Below, one piece after another: positions 15,437 through 23,650 of a stretch of 23,815 nt of DNA. The notes under the pieces were generated by a model that was given only the letters and a program-made list of their open reading frames with translations, made no database searches and was not told where the DNA came from. Source of the stretch: an uncultured Porphyromonadaceae bacterium. GTDB taxonomy: Bacteria; Bacteroidota; Bacteroidia; Bacteroidales; Porphyromonadaceae. The stretch lies in NCBI GenBank assembly GCA_947253625.1, contig CAMYAB010000016.1, forward strand, positions 1 to 23,815. The letters are read 5' to 3'. A program made the translations under genes and the position numbers. Every line of letters starts with the position of its first letter. Position 1 is the stretch's first letter.

Positions 15437-17809
15437 ATGACCTACAAAAGACGACTTCTCTCTCTCATCTGTATGTTGCTTCCATTGACGAGCATTGCGC
15501 AGAGTCACCTCCTATGGTACGACCATCCTGCCCAGGAGTGGGAGGGGACCCTACCACTAGGCAATGGACGCCTCGGACTCACCGTAGCCGGAGACATCCG
15601 GACCGAAAAGATCCCACTCAACGACATCAGTATGTGGAGTGGCAGCCCCGATAGTACCGCCTACTCACACACAGCGCGCCAATACCTTGCCCCCATCCGC
15701 GAAGCACTCCTCCGAGGAGACAACACCACGGCACAACAGCTCATGTACGAGCACTTTCAGTGCGGTGGCAGGGGCTCCGCTTTTGGTAGTGGCAAGGATG
15801 CCCCCTACGGATCCTACCAAGTACTCGGCTACCTAGAGCTGGAGCACCGACTACCGCCCTCCGACCCCAAGCACTACCGGAGAGAGCTACTCCTCGACTC
15901 CGCGCTGGCTCACACTTTTTTTGACCTCGACTCGACCCACTACACCCGTACCTACTTTGCCAGCCAAGGAGAGGCAGATGTCATCGTCATCCGCCTGGGT
16001 GCAGATCGGAAAAAGCAGATCTCCTTTTCGGCCAAGCTCTCACGCCCCGAAAACGCCACCTGCACCGCTCGAGACGGACGACTCTACATGAAAGGCCAGC
16101 TCCCCGACGGCTTTGGAGGTGATACCGGTACCCGCTTCTCAGCTGAGGTGAGCTTTGTCACCGAGGGAGGTACCCTCAACACCACTGCAGATGCCGTGAC
16201 CGTGGCCGATGCCGATGCTGTACTCATCTACATAGCCGCCTCCACAGACAACACCCCCCCCTCCGGAGTCAACCCCACAGACCCGACGACAGAGCTCGGC
16301 AGGCTACAGGGGATGGAGTACGAGACACTACTCCGAGACCACATTGCCGGCTACGAGGAGGGCTACGATCGGGCGACCCTCACCCTCTCCGCCTCCGACA
16401 CGACGACCCACCACCTCCCCACAGACGTTAGGTTGGCACGATTTGCAGAGACACACGATCCGGCATTTGTGGCTCTGTACTTCAACTACGGGCGCTACCT
16501 CCTCATCTCCTCCTCTAGACCAAACTCCTGGCCGGCCAACCTACAAGGCCTCTGGGCAAATGGTACTCAGCTCCCTTGGAACGGCGACTACCACCTCAAT
16601 ATCAACGTGCAGATGAATTACTGGCCAGCCGAGGTCACCAATCTCAGCGAGCTACACGAGCCACTGCTCGAGTTTACACGCGACCTCGTCCCCTCAGGCC
16701 AACGCTCCGCACGCACCTTCTACGGAGCGGAGGGGTGGACCGCACACCCCATCACCAATCCCTGGCACTTCACGGCTCCGGGCGAGCACGCCTCATGGGG
16801 TGCGACCAACACCGGAGGAGCATGGCTGTGCCATCACCTATGGGAGCACTTTGCCTTTACCCAAGACACTGCATTTCTCGCCAAAGCCTACCCCATCATG
16901 CTGGAGGCAGGCAAGTTTTTCCTCACCTCGCTTATCGAAGAGCCCTCACACGGATGGCTCGTCACAGCACCCTCATCCTCGCCAGAAAACGGCTTCATCA
17001 CACCCGACGGACAAGGACCACTCTACGTCTGCATGGGACCAACGATGGACATGCAGATCATACGCGAGCTCTTCAACAACACCCTTGATGCCGCCAAGAT
17101 ACTAGGGGTGTACGACAAAGAACTCACTCAGATGGCCAACACACTCCCTAGGCTAGCCCCACACCAGATCAGCAAGCACGGCTACCTACAAGAGTGGCTC
17201 GAAGACTACCAAGAGGCTGAGCCACACCACAGGCACGTCTCTCACCTCTACGGCCTCTACCCCGGCAACCAAATCACACGCCACAATACCCCCGAACTCG
17301 CCAAGGCGGCCGAACTAACCCTCAACCGGCGGGGAGACGAAGCCACAGGATGGAGTCGAGCATGGAAGATCAACTTCTGGGCACGGCTCAAAGATGGTAA
17401 CCGTGCACACAAGCTACTGGCCAGCCTGCTACACCCGGCGATCGATCCGGCCGACCGATCCAAGCACTACAGCGGCACCTACCCCAACCTCTTCTGCGCA
17501 CACCCGCCCTTCCAGATCGATGGCAACCTTGGCGGCACAGCGGCTATCGCCGAGATGCTCATTCAGAGCCACGAGGGCTTCATCGAGCTTTTGCCCGCCA
17601 TACCGGATCACTGGCAGTCCGGCAGCTATACCGGCCTAAAAGCACGTGGCGGAGTGGAAGTAGACGTCACATGGGAGCAGGGCAAAGTCACCTCAGCCAC
17701 CTTCAGGACCGAGCTACCGACCGTCACATTCCGACTCCGACACCCCAACGGAGCCATCACCACACACACCATCACCCTCGACAGCCCGCTCACCATCACC
17801 GAGCTCTGA
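15437..17809 (+). CDS. Secreted GH95 alpha-L-fucosidase
   Basis: A 790-aa glycoside hydrolase of family 95, whose members remove terminal alpha-1,2-linked L-fucose (some L-galactose) by inversion. The signal peptide is MTYKRRLLSLICMLLPLTSIAQ (split here as MTYKRRLL then SLICMLLPLTSIAQ), residues 1-22. The N-terminal beta domain starts with LWYDHPAQEWEGTLPLGNG. The catalytic alpha/alpha barrel holds YHLNINVQMNYW with H386, N388 and N390; the general acid E517 in SSSPENGF; and D695 in FQIDGNLGG. These match His419, Asn421, Asn423, Glu566 and Asp766 of bifidobacterial AfcA. The histidine favours fucose over galactose (inference). Start is ATG 15437; a TTG at 15419 is less likely. It is followed by a strong terminator and then SusC/SusD. 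Confidence 0.95.
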   Translation: MTYKRRLLSLICMLLPLTSIAQSHLLWYDHPAQEWEGTLPLGNGRLGLTVAGDIRTEKIPLNDISMWSGSPDSTAYSHTARQYLAPIREALLRGDNTTAQQLMYEHFQCGGRGSAFGSGKDAPYGSYQVLGYLELEHRLPPSDPKHYRRELLLDSALAHTFFDLDSTHYTRTYFASQGEADVIVIRLGADRKKQISFSAKLSRPENATCTARDGRLYMKGQLPDGFGGDTGTRFSAEVSFVTEGGTLNTTADAVTVADADAVLIYIAASTDNTPPSGVNPTDPTTELGRLQGMEYETLLRDHIAGYEEGYDRATLTLSASDTTTHHLPTDVRLARFAETHDPAFVALYFNYGRYLLISSSRPNSWPANLQGLWANGTQLPWNGDYHLNINVQMNYWPAEVTNLSELHEPLLEFTRDLVPSGQRSARTFYGAEGWTAHPITNPWHFTAPGEHASWGATNTGGAWLCHHLWEHFAFTQDTAFLAKAYPIMLEAGKFFLTSLIEEPSHGWLVTAPSSSPENGFITPDGQGPLYVCMGPTMDMQIIRELFNNTLDAAKILGVYDKELTQMANTLPRLAPHQISKHGYLQEWLEDYQEAEPHHRHVSHLYGLYPGNQITRHNTPELAKAAELTLNRRGDEATGWSRAWKINFWARLKDGNRAHKLLASLLHPAIDPADRSKHYSGTYPNLFCAHPPFQIDGNLGGTAAIAEMLIQSHEGFIELLPAIPDHWQSGSYTGLKARGGVEVDVTWEQGKVTSATFRTELPTVTFRLRHPNGAITTHTITLDSPLTITEL

Positions 17810-17827
17810 TTGAGCACCTATTCCACG

Positions 17828-17876
17828 AGACTGTTGCACGAAAGGCACCACCGCCATCGTGCAACAGTCTTTTTTG
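17828..17876 (+). terminator. Rho-independent terminator after the GH95 gene
   Basis: A perfect 14-bp stem, AGACTGTTGCACGA (17828-17841) with TCGTGCAACAGTCT (17857-17870), has a 15-nt loop and is followed by a T run to 17875. It sits 18 nt after the GH95 stop and separates that gene from susC. Confidence 0.9.
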
Positions 17877-17955
17877 GGGATTAGTTTAGTTTAGCACCCA
17901 TCCAAACAAGACTAAAATCAGGGCAACACTATTTATGATTTACCGTTTTTTTAGG

Positions 17956-18013
17956 TAGCTTTGCTTTAGGAAAGGGAGATAAAACGGAGTTCACAGCAAC
18001 TTACTTTAGGAAA
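17956..18013 (+). promoter_or_regulatory. Possible susC promoter with CTTTAGGAAA repeats
   Basis: TAGCTTTG at 17956-17963 matches the Bacteroidetes -7 consensus TAnnTTTG, and would give a leader of about 95 nt. No TTG box is found at the usual spacing. Immediately after it lies CTTTAGGAAA (17964-17973), repeated exactly at 18004-18013, 40 bp later. The repeats could bind a regulator, or be chance in an A/T-rich leader. Confidence 0.4.
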
Positions 18014-18063
18014 CCATAAAAAAACATTGATCTATTATATATTTTTCCCAAATCCCAAGACTT

Positions 18064-21000
18064 ATGAAGAAAAGTAACATCAGGCATCTGCTCTCTCTTC
18101 TGGTCTGCGCGATTGCATCTCCCATCATAGGGGGCGGTAATCAGCTATACGCCAATGAGTTAGGAGATCAATCCACAAAGGTAATCACCCAATCCGACAA
18201 GGTCAAAGTCCGTGGTGTCGTGCATGACACGACCGGAGAGACTGTGATAGGAGCCACAATCGTACTCGTCCAAGACGGGACCAAAGGCACAGTCACCAAT
18301 ATGGATGGCGCCTTTGAGCTCAGCGGAATCCCCGCAAATGGCACGCTCCGCATCTCCTATGTGGGTATGAAGACAGTAGAGGTCCCCATCAACGGACAGA
18401 CCGACCTCTCTATAGTACTCCACTATGACCAAGAGCTCCTCGACGAAGTCGTCGTCGTCGGCTACGGTACGCAGAAAAAAGCCAACCTCACCGGTGCCGT
18501 CTCCACCGTAAGTGGCAAGACTCTGGAGAATCGACCAATCACCAACGTCGGACAAGGACTCCAAGGTGTCGTCCCCAACCTGAACGTCTCCATGCAAAGC
18601 GGTGGTGCGCCGGGCTCTCACTCCAGCTTCAACATCCGCGGAAACACCTCCATCAACGGTGGTGGCCCACTTGTCCTAGTCGACAACGTCCAGATGGACC
18701 CCAACCTCGTCAACCCCGAGGACATTGAGTCCATCTCCGTCCTAAAGGATGCCGCTTCCGCCTCCATCTATGGTGCACGAGCAGCGTATGGCGTGATCCT
18801 CATCACGACGAAAAAAGGCAAGCAGCAAGAGAAGCCCGTCATCACAGCATCGGTCACCGGATACTGGCAAAAGCCTGCCATGGAGTTTCACAACGTCAAC
18901 TCCATGGACTTCCTCAAGATGAAAGACGAGGCCAGCAAGAATGACGGCGGCGGCAGATTCTACCACGAGTCCATCTACGAGTATGCCAAAAAGTACTTCG
19001 AAGGCACCTACGACAAGCCCGTTTTCGTCAACCCCCACAGCGACGCTCCACACAAGTACGAGTACTGTGGCAACACCGACTGGTGGAACGAGCTGTACAA
19101 GACCTCCTTCTCCAAGATCATCACAGCCGGCATCACCGGAGGCACATCAAAGATGAACTACTATGCCTCCCTCGGACTAAACGACCAAGGAGGTATCCTC
19201 AAGCACGCCGATGACAAGTACCGCAAGATGAACGCCAACATCAATGTCTCCTCACAGGTGACCGATTGGCTCAACATCTCCGGAAAAATCACCAACGCCT
19301 ACACCTCGGAGCAACACCCATCCGGTGGTGCAACGTCCATGAACCCCACAGCCTACTCCGGTATCTCGCCCTCATCCGGTATGCTCAAGGCCGACCTGAG
19401 CCCGCTCATGCCTGTCTACCACCCCGATGGACACTACGCCGGACAAGGAGGCTACACCAACCCCGTAGCAGTGATGCGCGAAGGGGGCAACTCCATCTTC
19501 AAGACCAATGACCTCTGGATCAGCGGGGCGGTACGACTGACACCTATCGAGGGGCTCATGATCAATGCGGACTACACGTGGAACTACTACAACCGCAACA
19601 CCAACGAACACGTGCGGAGGTTCAACGAGTACACCGCTGTGCCCGGTACCGAGCTACCCTATCCTTGGACCAAAAACAATAGCGCTGTGGTAGCCAACAA
19701 CAACGACTACTACCACGCTTTCAACGCCTTTGCCGAGTACACCAAGACGTTTGCCGAAAAGCACAACACCAAGGTGATGATCGGCTACAACTTTGAGAAA
19801 AAAGAAAACACCAACAGCATGTCCGGCCGCCTCGGACTCGTCGACAACGACAAGCCCATCATAGACCTGGCCTACGGAGATCAAAAGACAACAGGCAACG
19901 AATCCGGATGGGCAGTACAAGGCCTTTTTGGTCGTATCAACTACGACTTTATGGGCAAGTACCTCCTGGAGCTCAATGGCCGACTCGATGGGTCGTCCAA
20001 GTTTCCCAAGGCCGGACGCTACGCCTTCTTCCCCTCCTTCTCCGCCGCATGGCGCGTCTCTGAAGAAAACTTCTGGACCGAAAGTCTCAAAAAGTACGTC
20101 AATGACCTAAAGCTCCGCGCATCCTACGGTACCCTGGGTAACCAAAACGTCTCCGGAGACTTCCCCTACCTCGCCAGCTACGGGATCAACACCAAGTACG
20201 ACATCCTATTTGCCGGCAAGCGTCCCGTGGCAATCACACGTCCCGGCCTTGTTAGCGCCTACTTCACGTGGGAGAAGGTGAGCCAAGTCAATCTAGGTGT
20301 CGACGCACACTTCTTCAACAGCCGACTGATCACCGGGTTCGACATCTACCAGAGAACCACCAAGGATATGCTCCACAGTGGCAAGCCCCTCCCCTCAGTA
20401 CTCGGTGCAGCCGTCCCCAGAGAAAACTCAGCCGACATGAAAACGTACGGATGGGAGCTCTCTATGGAGTGGAACGACCGACTCTCATTTGGGCTCAACT
20501 ACCACGTCAAGGCCGTACTATCCGACTATCAGTCAGTCATCACCCGTTTCGACAACCCCAATGGGCTTCTAGGCCAACACTACGTCGGAGAAAAGCTCGG
20601 AGAGATCTGGGGCTTTGTCTCCAACGGACTCTTCCAGACAGAAGAGGAGGTCAAAAATCACGCCGACCAATCACGTCTGGCCAACGTCAAGTGGGCTCCG
20701 GGTGACATCAAGTACGAGGATCTGGACGGAAACAAAAAGATCGACTTTGGCGACAACACCCTCAAAAACCCCGGTGACCGGAAGATCATCGGCAACTCCA
20801 CACCGCGGTACTCCTTCGGTCTCACCCTCGGAGCCGACTACAAGGGTATCGATGCAGAGATCTTTGTACAGGGTGTAGGCAAGCGGACCTTCATGCCCGG
20901 AGGACCAAACTTCTGGGGCTTTACCGATCCTTGGCAGACACCGCTCACCACATCTCTGGACTACTGGAGAGAGGACAATCGCAACGCCTACTTCCCCCGC

Positions 21001-21279
21001 CCACACCTAGACTATCAGACCTGGCCGGGTAGCAGGCAAACCAGCACAAGGTACCTCCAAAATGCCGCCTATGCTCGACTAAAGAATGTCACCATAGGGT
21101 ACACCCTGCCCAAAAACATCAACGAGATGCTGGGAATCACCAATATGCGCCTCTACATACAGGGCGAGAACCTCTTGACGCTGACCCCAATGATCAAGGC
21201 CTTTGATCCTGAGGTGCTCAACAACATGGTCTACCCGATCAACAAAAAGATTGCCATCGGTCTTTCCCTCACCATCTAA
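18064..21279 (+). CDS. SusC/RagA-like TonB-dependent outer-membrane transporter
   Basis: A 1071-aa outer-membrane transporter that, with its SusD partner, imports oligosaccharides (or peptides) powered by TonB. An N-terminal signal peptide (about 1-30) is followed by a carboxypeptidase-regulatory-like beta domain, KVRGVVHDTTGETVIGAT (48-65) to about 120. Next come a TonB-box-like DEVVVVGYGTQKK (127-139) and the plug domain (about 142-250) with the family motifs FNIRGN (189-194) and SISVLKDAASASIYGARA (223-240). The rest is a 22-strand barrel, rich in Tyr, Asn and Gly, ending in the C-terminal strand NKKIAIGLSLTI. ATG 18064 gives a normal signal peptide. It is 21 nt before the SusD gene. The substrate cannot be read from sequence; the GH95 neighbour suggests fucosylated glycans. 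Confidence 0.95.
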   Translation: MKKSNIRHLLSLLVCAIASPIIGGGNQLYANELGDQSTKVITQSDKVKVRGVVHDTTGETVIGATIVLVQDGTKGTVTNMDGAFELSGIPANGTLRISYVGMKTVEVPINGQTDLSIVLHYDQELLDEVVVVGYGTQKKANLTGAVSTVSGKTLENRPITNVGQGLQGVVPNLNVSMQSGGAPGSHSSFNIRGNTSINGGGPLVLVDNVQMDPNLVNPEDIESISVLKDAASASIYGARAAYGVILITTKKGKQQEKPVITASVTGYWQKPAMEFHNVNSMDFLKMKDEASKNDGGGRFYHESIYEYAKKYFEGTYDKPVFVNPHSDAPHKYEYCGNTDWWNELYKTSFSKIITAGITGGTSKMNYYASLGLNDQGGILKHADDKYRKMNANINVSSQVTDWLNISGKITNAYTSEQHPSGGATSMNPTAYSGISPSSGMLKADLSPLMPVYHPDGHYAGQGGYTNPVAVMREGGNSIFKTNDLWISGAVRLTPIEGLMINADYTWNYYNRNTNEHVRRFNEYTAVPGTELPYPWTKNNSAVVANNNDYYHAFNAFAEYTKTFAEKHNTKVMIGYNFEKKENTNSMSGRLGLVDNDKPIIDLAYGDQKTTGNESGWAVQGLFGRINYDFMGKYLLELNGRLDGSSKFPKAGRYAFFPSFSAAWRVSEENFWTESLKKYVNDLKLRASYGTLGNQNVSGDFPYLASYGINTKYDILFAGKRPVAITRPGLVSAYFTWEKVSQVNLGVDAHFFNSRLITGFDIYQRTTKDMLHSGKPLPSVLGAAVPRENSADMKTYGWELSMEWNDRLSFGLNYHVKAVLSDYQSVITRFDNPNGLLGQHYVGEKLGEIWGFVSNGLFQTEEEVKNHADQSRLANVKWAPGDIKYEDLDGNKKIDFGDNTLKNPGDRKIIGNSTPRYSFGLTLGADYKGIDAEIFVQGVGKRTFMPGGPNFWGFTDPWQTPLTTSLDYWREDNRNAYFPRPHLDYQTWPGSRQTSTRYLQNAAYARLKNVTIGYTLPKNINEMLGITNMRLYIQGENLLTLTPMIKAFDPEVLNNMVYPINKKIAIGLSLTI

Positions 21280-21300
21280 GCCAAGATTCAAAACACAGAT

Positions 21301-23076
21301 ATGAAACGTACAACGATACCACAACTTGGTCTCATCGCACTCCTCTCTATCGCCGGAGCCGGATGTGACCTCATAGACATGGCCCCAAAAGGCTCCATCA
21401 CCGACAAAAGCTACTGGACAAAAGTAGAGGACCTAGAGCTCTATGCCAATGGCCTCTATGGATACCTACCACGTCCGACAGCTCACGGAGATGAGGAAAG
21501 CGACAACTTTGTGAAAAACAACAAGGTCGCCATCCTCTTCGACAACATGAACCAAGAGAGTGCCAGCGGTGGCTGGACCTGGGCAGATGTCGGTGAGTGC
21601 AACTACTACCTCCAGCGCGTCGGCAATGTCAAGGGCGACGAAAAAGAGATCAACAAGTACACCGCCGAGGTCCGCTTCTTTAGGGGCCTGATCTACTTCA
21701 ACAAGATCAAGCGCTACGGTGATGTCCCCTGGTACGAAACCGACCTCAAGACCGATGACAAGGAGCTACTGACCAAGCCCAGAGACAAAAGAGACGATGT
21801 ACTCGGCAAGATCATAGAGGACATGGAGTATGCCATCCAATGGCTGCCCGAAAAAGAAAATGCAGTACTCGGACGCCTCCACAAGGATGCGGCACGCACT
21901 CAGCTGGCTAGGATCTGCCTCTACTACGGTACCTACATGAAGTACCACGGACAGAGCGGAAGCGGAGCCCTGACCCCCGACAACCTCCTCAAAAAAGTGG
22001 TCAAGCTCACCGAGGACATCATGGCCACAGGCAGATACGAGATTGTCAAGGGATCCGACCAAGGCTGCGACCAGCTTTCCTTCCCCGACTACCCACTCTA
22101 CTATTCCAACCAATTCACCCAAAAAGATCTGAGCACCAACAAGGAAAACATCCTCGCCAGATACTACACCGAGGGAGTCCTCACACACCAGACCGGACGA
22201 CAAGTGGGCGAAAACGGAATAGGACTCTCCAAAGACTTCGTCGAGTCCTTCTTGATGAAAAACGGGACACCCATCTACAACTCGGGATCGGGATACAAGG
22301 GTGACGAAAACCTGGGAGACGAGTTTGTCGACAGAGATCCACGTATCTATCAGATCATCGACAATCCACACAAGCCCTATCGTGTAAAAGGCAGCGAACG
22401 CTCCGTCAACGAGCTACCCTCCGTCGAAAACGTGAAAGGAGTCACCGGATACCCCTGTGTCAAGTATCGCTCCGCCAACGAAAGGCAGGAGAGTGCCAAC
22501 AACACCTACTACGATTGGTTCGTCTATCGCTACGCCGAAGTCCTCCTGATGAACGCCGAAGCCCACGCTGAGCTAGGATCATGCACACAGCAGGTACTGG
22601 ACAAGACCATCAACAAACTGAGAGATCGTGTCCAAATGGCACACCTCACCGTCAACCCAACCGTAGATGCCGCACCCATCAACTATGGGTACACGATCAG
22701 TCCACTGCTCTATGAGATCCGACGCGAGCGCCGTATCGAGTTGATCGCAGAGGGCAGACGATTCGACGACCTACAGAGGTGGAACGCTATGACCCTCCTA
22801 GAGAACCCCAAGACCATGTTTGGGATAAGGATCACACCCTCCGTACGCGAAGCCTACAAAAAGGCCAACACCACATTTGGTCCGGACGCACGAACCACAA
22901 TCGAGTACCAGGGCAAGACCTACCTCTACCAATACCCCGGCACCAGCCTCGAAAACAACGGTAGGAAGTGGGCCAAAAACGACAAGCGCTGGCTCTTCCC
23001 GATTCCGAAAGACCAGTTGATCCTCAATACGAACCTGATCCAAAATCCGGGCTGGGAAGGAGTTTCACAAAAGTAA
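21301..23076 (+). CDS. SusD/RagB-like outer-membrane lipoprotein
   Basis: A 591-aa surface lipoprotein that forms the lid of the preceding SusC transporter and binds substrate. The signal peptide ends at C22 (SIAGAGC), the lipid-modified cysteine. The residue at -3 is Gly, looser than the usual lipobox. The mature start CDLIDMAPKGSITDKSYW (22-39) is typical of SusD. Inside are the SusD/RagB signatures RFFRGLIYFNKIKRYGDVPW (split: RFFRGLIYFN, then KIKRYGDVPW) in the tetratricopeptide-like helices, and RRERRIELIAEGRRFDDL near residue 478. Start is ATG 21301, 21 nt after the susC stop. A strong terminator follows 23 nt after the stop. No glycosidase gene lies downstream in the window. Confidence 0.94.
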   Translation: MKRTTIPQLGLIALLSIAGAGCDLIDMAPKGSITDKSYWTKVEDLELYANGLYGYLPRPTAHGDEESDNFVKNNKVAILFDNMNQESASGGWTWADVGECNYYLQRVGNVKGDEKEINKYTAEVRFFRGLIYFNKIKRYGDVPWYETDLKTDDKELLTKPRDKRDDVLGKIIEDMEYAIQWLPEKENAVLGRLHKDAARTQLARICLYYGTYMKYHGQSGSGALTPDNLLKKVVKLTEDIMATGRYEIVKGSDQGCDQLSFPDYPLYYSNQFTQKDLSTNKENILARYYTEGVLTHQTGRQVGENGIGLSKDFVESFLMKNGTPIYNSGSGYKGDENLGDEFVDRDPRIYQIIDNPHKPYRVKGSERSVNELPSVENVKGVTGYPCVKYRSANERQESANNTYYDWFVYRYAEVLLMNAEAHAELGSCTQQVLDKTINKLRDRVQMAHLTVNPTVDAAPINYGYTISPLLYEIRRERRIELIAEGRRFDDLQRWNAMTLLENPKTMFGIRITPSVREAYKKANTTFGPDARTTIEYQGKTYLYQYPGTSLENNGRKWAKNDKRWLFPIPKDQLILNTNLIQNPGWEGVSQK

Positions 23077-23099
23077 CTCTCGGCTCGCCACAAAATTGC

Positions 23100-23136
23100 A
23101 ATGCCGGCAAGGACTTTTTCCTTGCCGGCATTTTTT
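23100..23136 (+). terminator. Rho-independent terminator after susD-like gene
   Basis: A perfect 13-bp stem, AATGCCGGCAAGG (23100-23112) with CCTTGCCGGCATT (23120-23132), encloses a 7-nt loop, and T's run to 23136. It ends the SusC/SusD transcription unit. Confidence 0.93.
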
Positions 23137-23166
23137 GCGTCCTATGATGGGGAGCCACCCCGACCG

Positions 23167-23396
23167 TTTGGCGACCCACTGGCTCACCCAGAATTGCCGA
23201 TCCGTCTTGCGACCCCTGGCGGGGTCGAGGATTGGGGTGCGGGGGCTACTGACCCGGGGTCTTCGGGGCTTCGCCCCTCGACCACCGGGCTATGAAAGAG
23301 GCACCCCTATCGGGGTGCTGACCACCCAATTTTTCCGACCCAATCTCCGCAAACTATATCTCTTGTGACCCAATATTGCCGACTGTTTGGTGACCC
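23167..23396. repeat. Scattered short repeats ACCCAAT-TTNCCGA and TTTGGYGACCCA
   Basis: Similar 15-nt motifs occur at 23186-23200 (ACCCAGAATTGCCGA), 23324-23338 (ACCCAATTTTTCCGA) and 23368-23382 (ACCCAATATTGCCGA), with a shorter relative at 23338-23350. TTTGGCGACCCA near 23168 and TTTGGTGACCCA near 23386 form a second pair. They surround the inverted copy of the larger repeat. No gene is supported in this stretch. Confidence 0.5.
23200..23318 (-). repeat. Diverged inverted copy of the structured repeat
   Basis: Read on the minus strand, this stretch follows the same order as the direct copies downstream: a 7-bp hairpin (23301-23318), TTTCATAGCC, the long stem with GGTGGTCGAGG and GGGGC-GAA-GCCCC (23253-23289), a CACCCCA-containing linker, and a second 7-bp hairpin (23210-23227) followed by CAAGACGGATCGGC. 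The sequence is clearly diverged from the direct copies, but all three hairpins are kept. The third small hairpin (GATCCG/CGGATC) of the direct copies is not preserved. Confidence 0.8.
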
Positions 23397-23481
23397 AAAC
23401 TATTGACCCATTGGTGAACTCAATCAAACGATACAAATGGTGAATCCCAAAACGAAAAACAGGGGTGGTGAAAAAAATGGA

Positions 23482-23650
23482 TCTGCCGACTCTGCAAGGG
23501 GTCGCTCCTTCATAGCCGGGCGGTCGAGGAGGGGCAAAGCCCCGACGATGACCCCCGGAAAAGGTGGGCACCCACCACCCCACGACCCCGCTAGGGGTCG
23601 CAAAACAGATCCGCTAAACGGATCAGAAAAATCCTGATAGGCGGTTGGGG
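23482..23650 (+). repeat. Structured tandem repeat, copy A (169 bp)
   Basis: It begins TCTGCCGAC and runs into the start of copy B. It contains hairpin 1 at 23487-23504 (CGACTCT-GCAA-GGGGTCG, with two G-T wobbles); a long stem at 23516-23558 (outer CCGGG with CCCGG, then GGTC with GACC, then GGGGC-AAA-GCCCC); hairpin 2 at 23583-23600 (CGACCCC-GCTA-GGGGTCG); and hairpin 3 at 23608-23624 (GATCCG-CTAAA-CGGATC). No reading frame or known family is recognised. Confidence 0.88.

Noticed and set aside
23290..23637. Open frames on both strands in the repeat region
   Set aside because: They consist of translated repeat units and palindromes rich in Pro, Gly and Arg, with no domain and no upstream signals.
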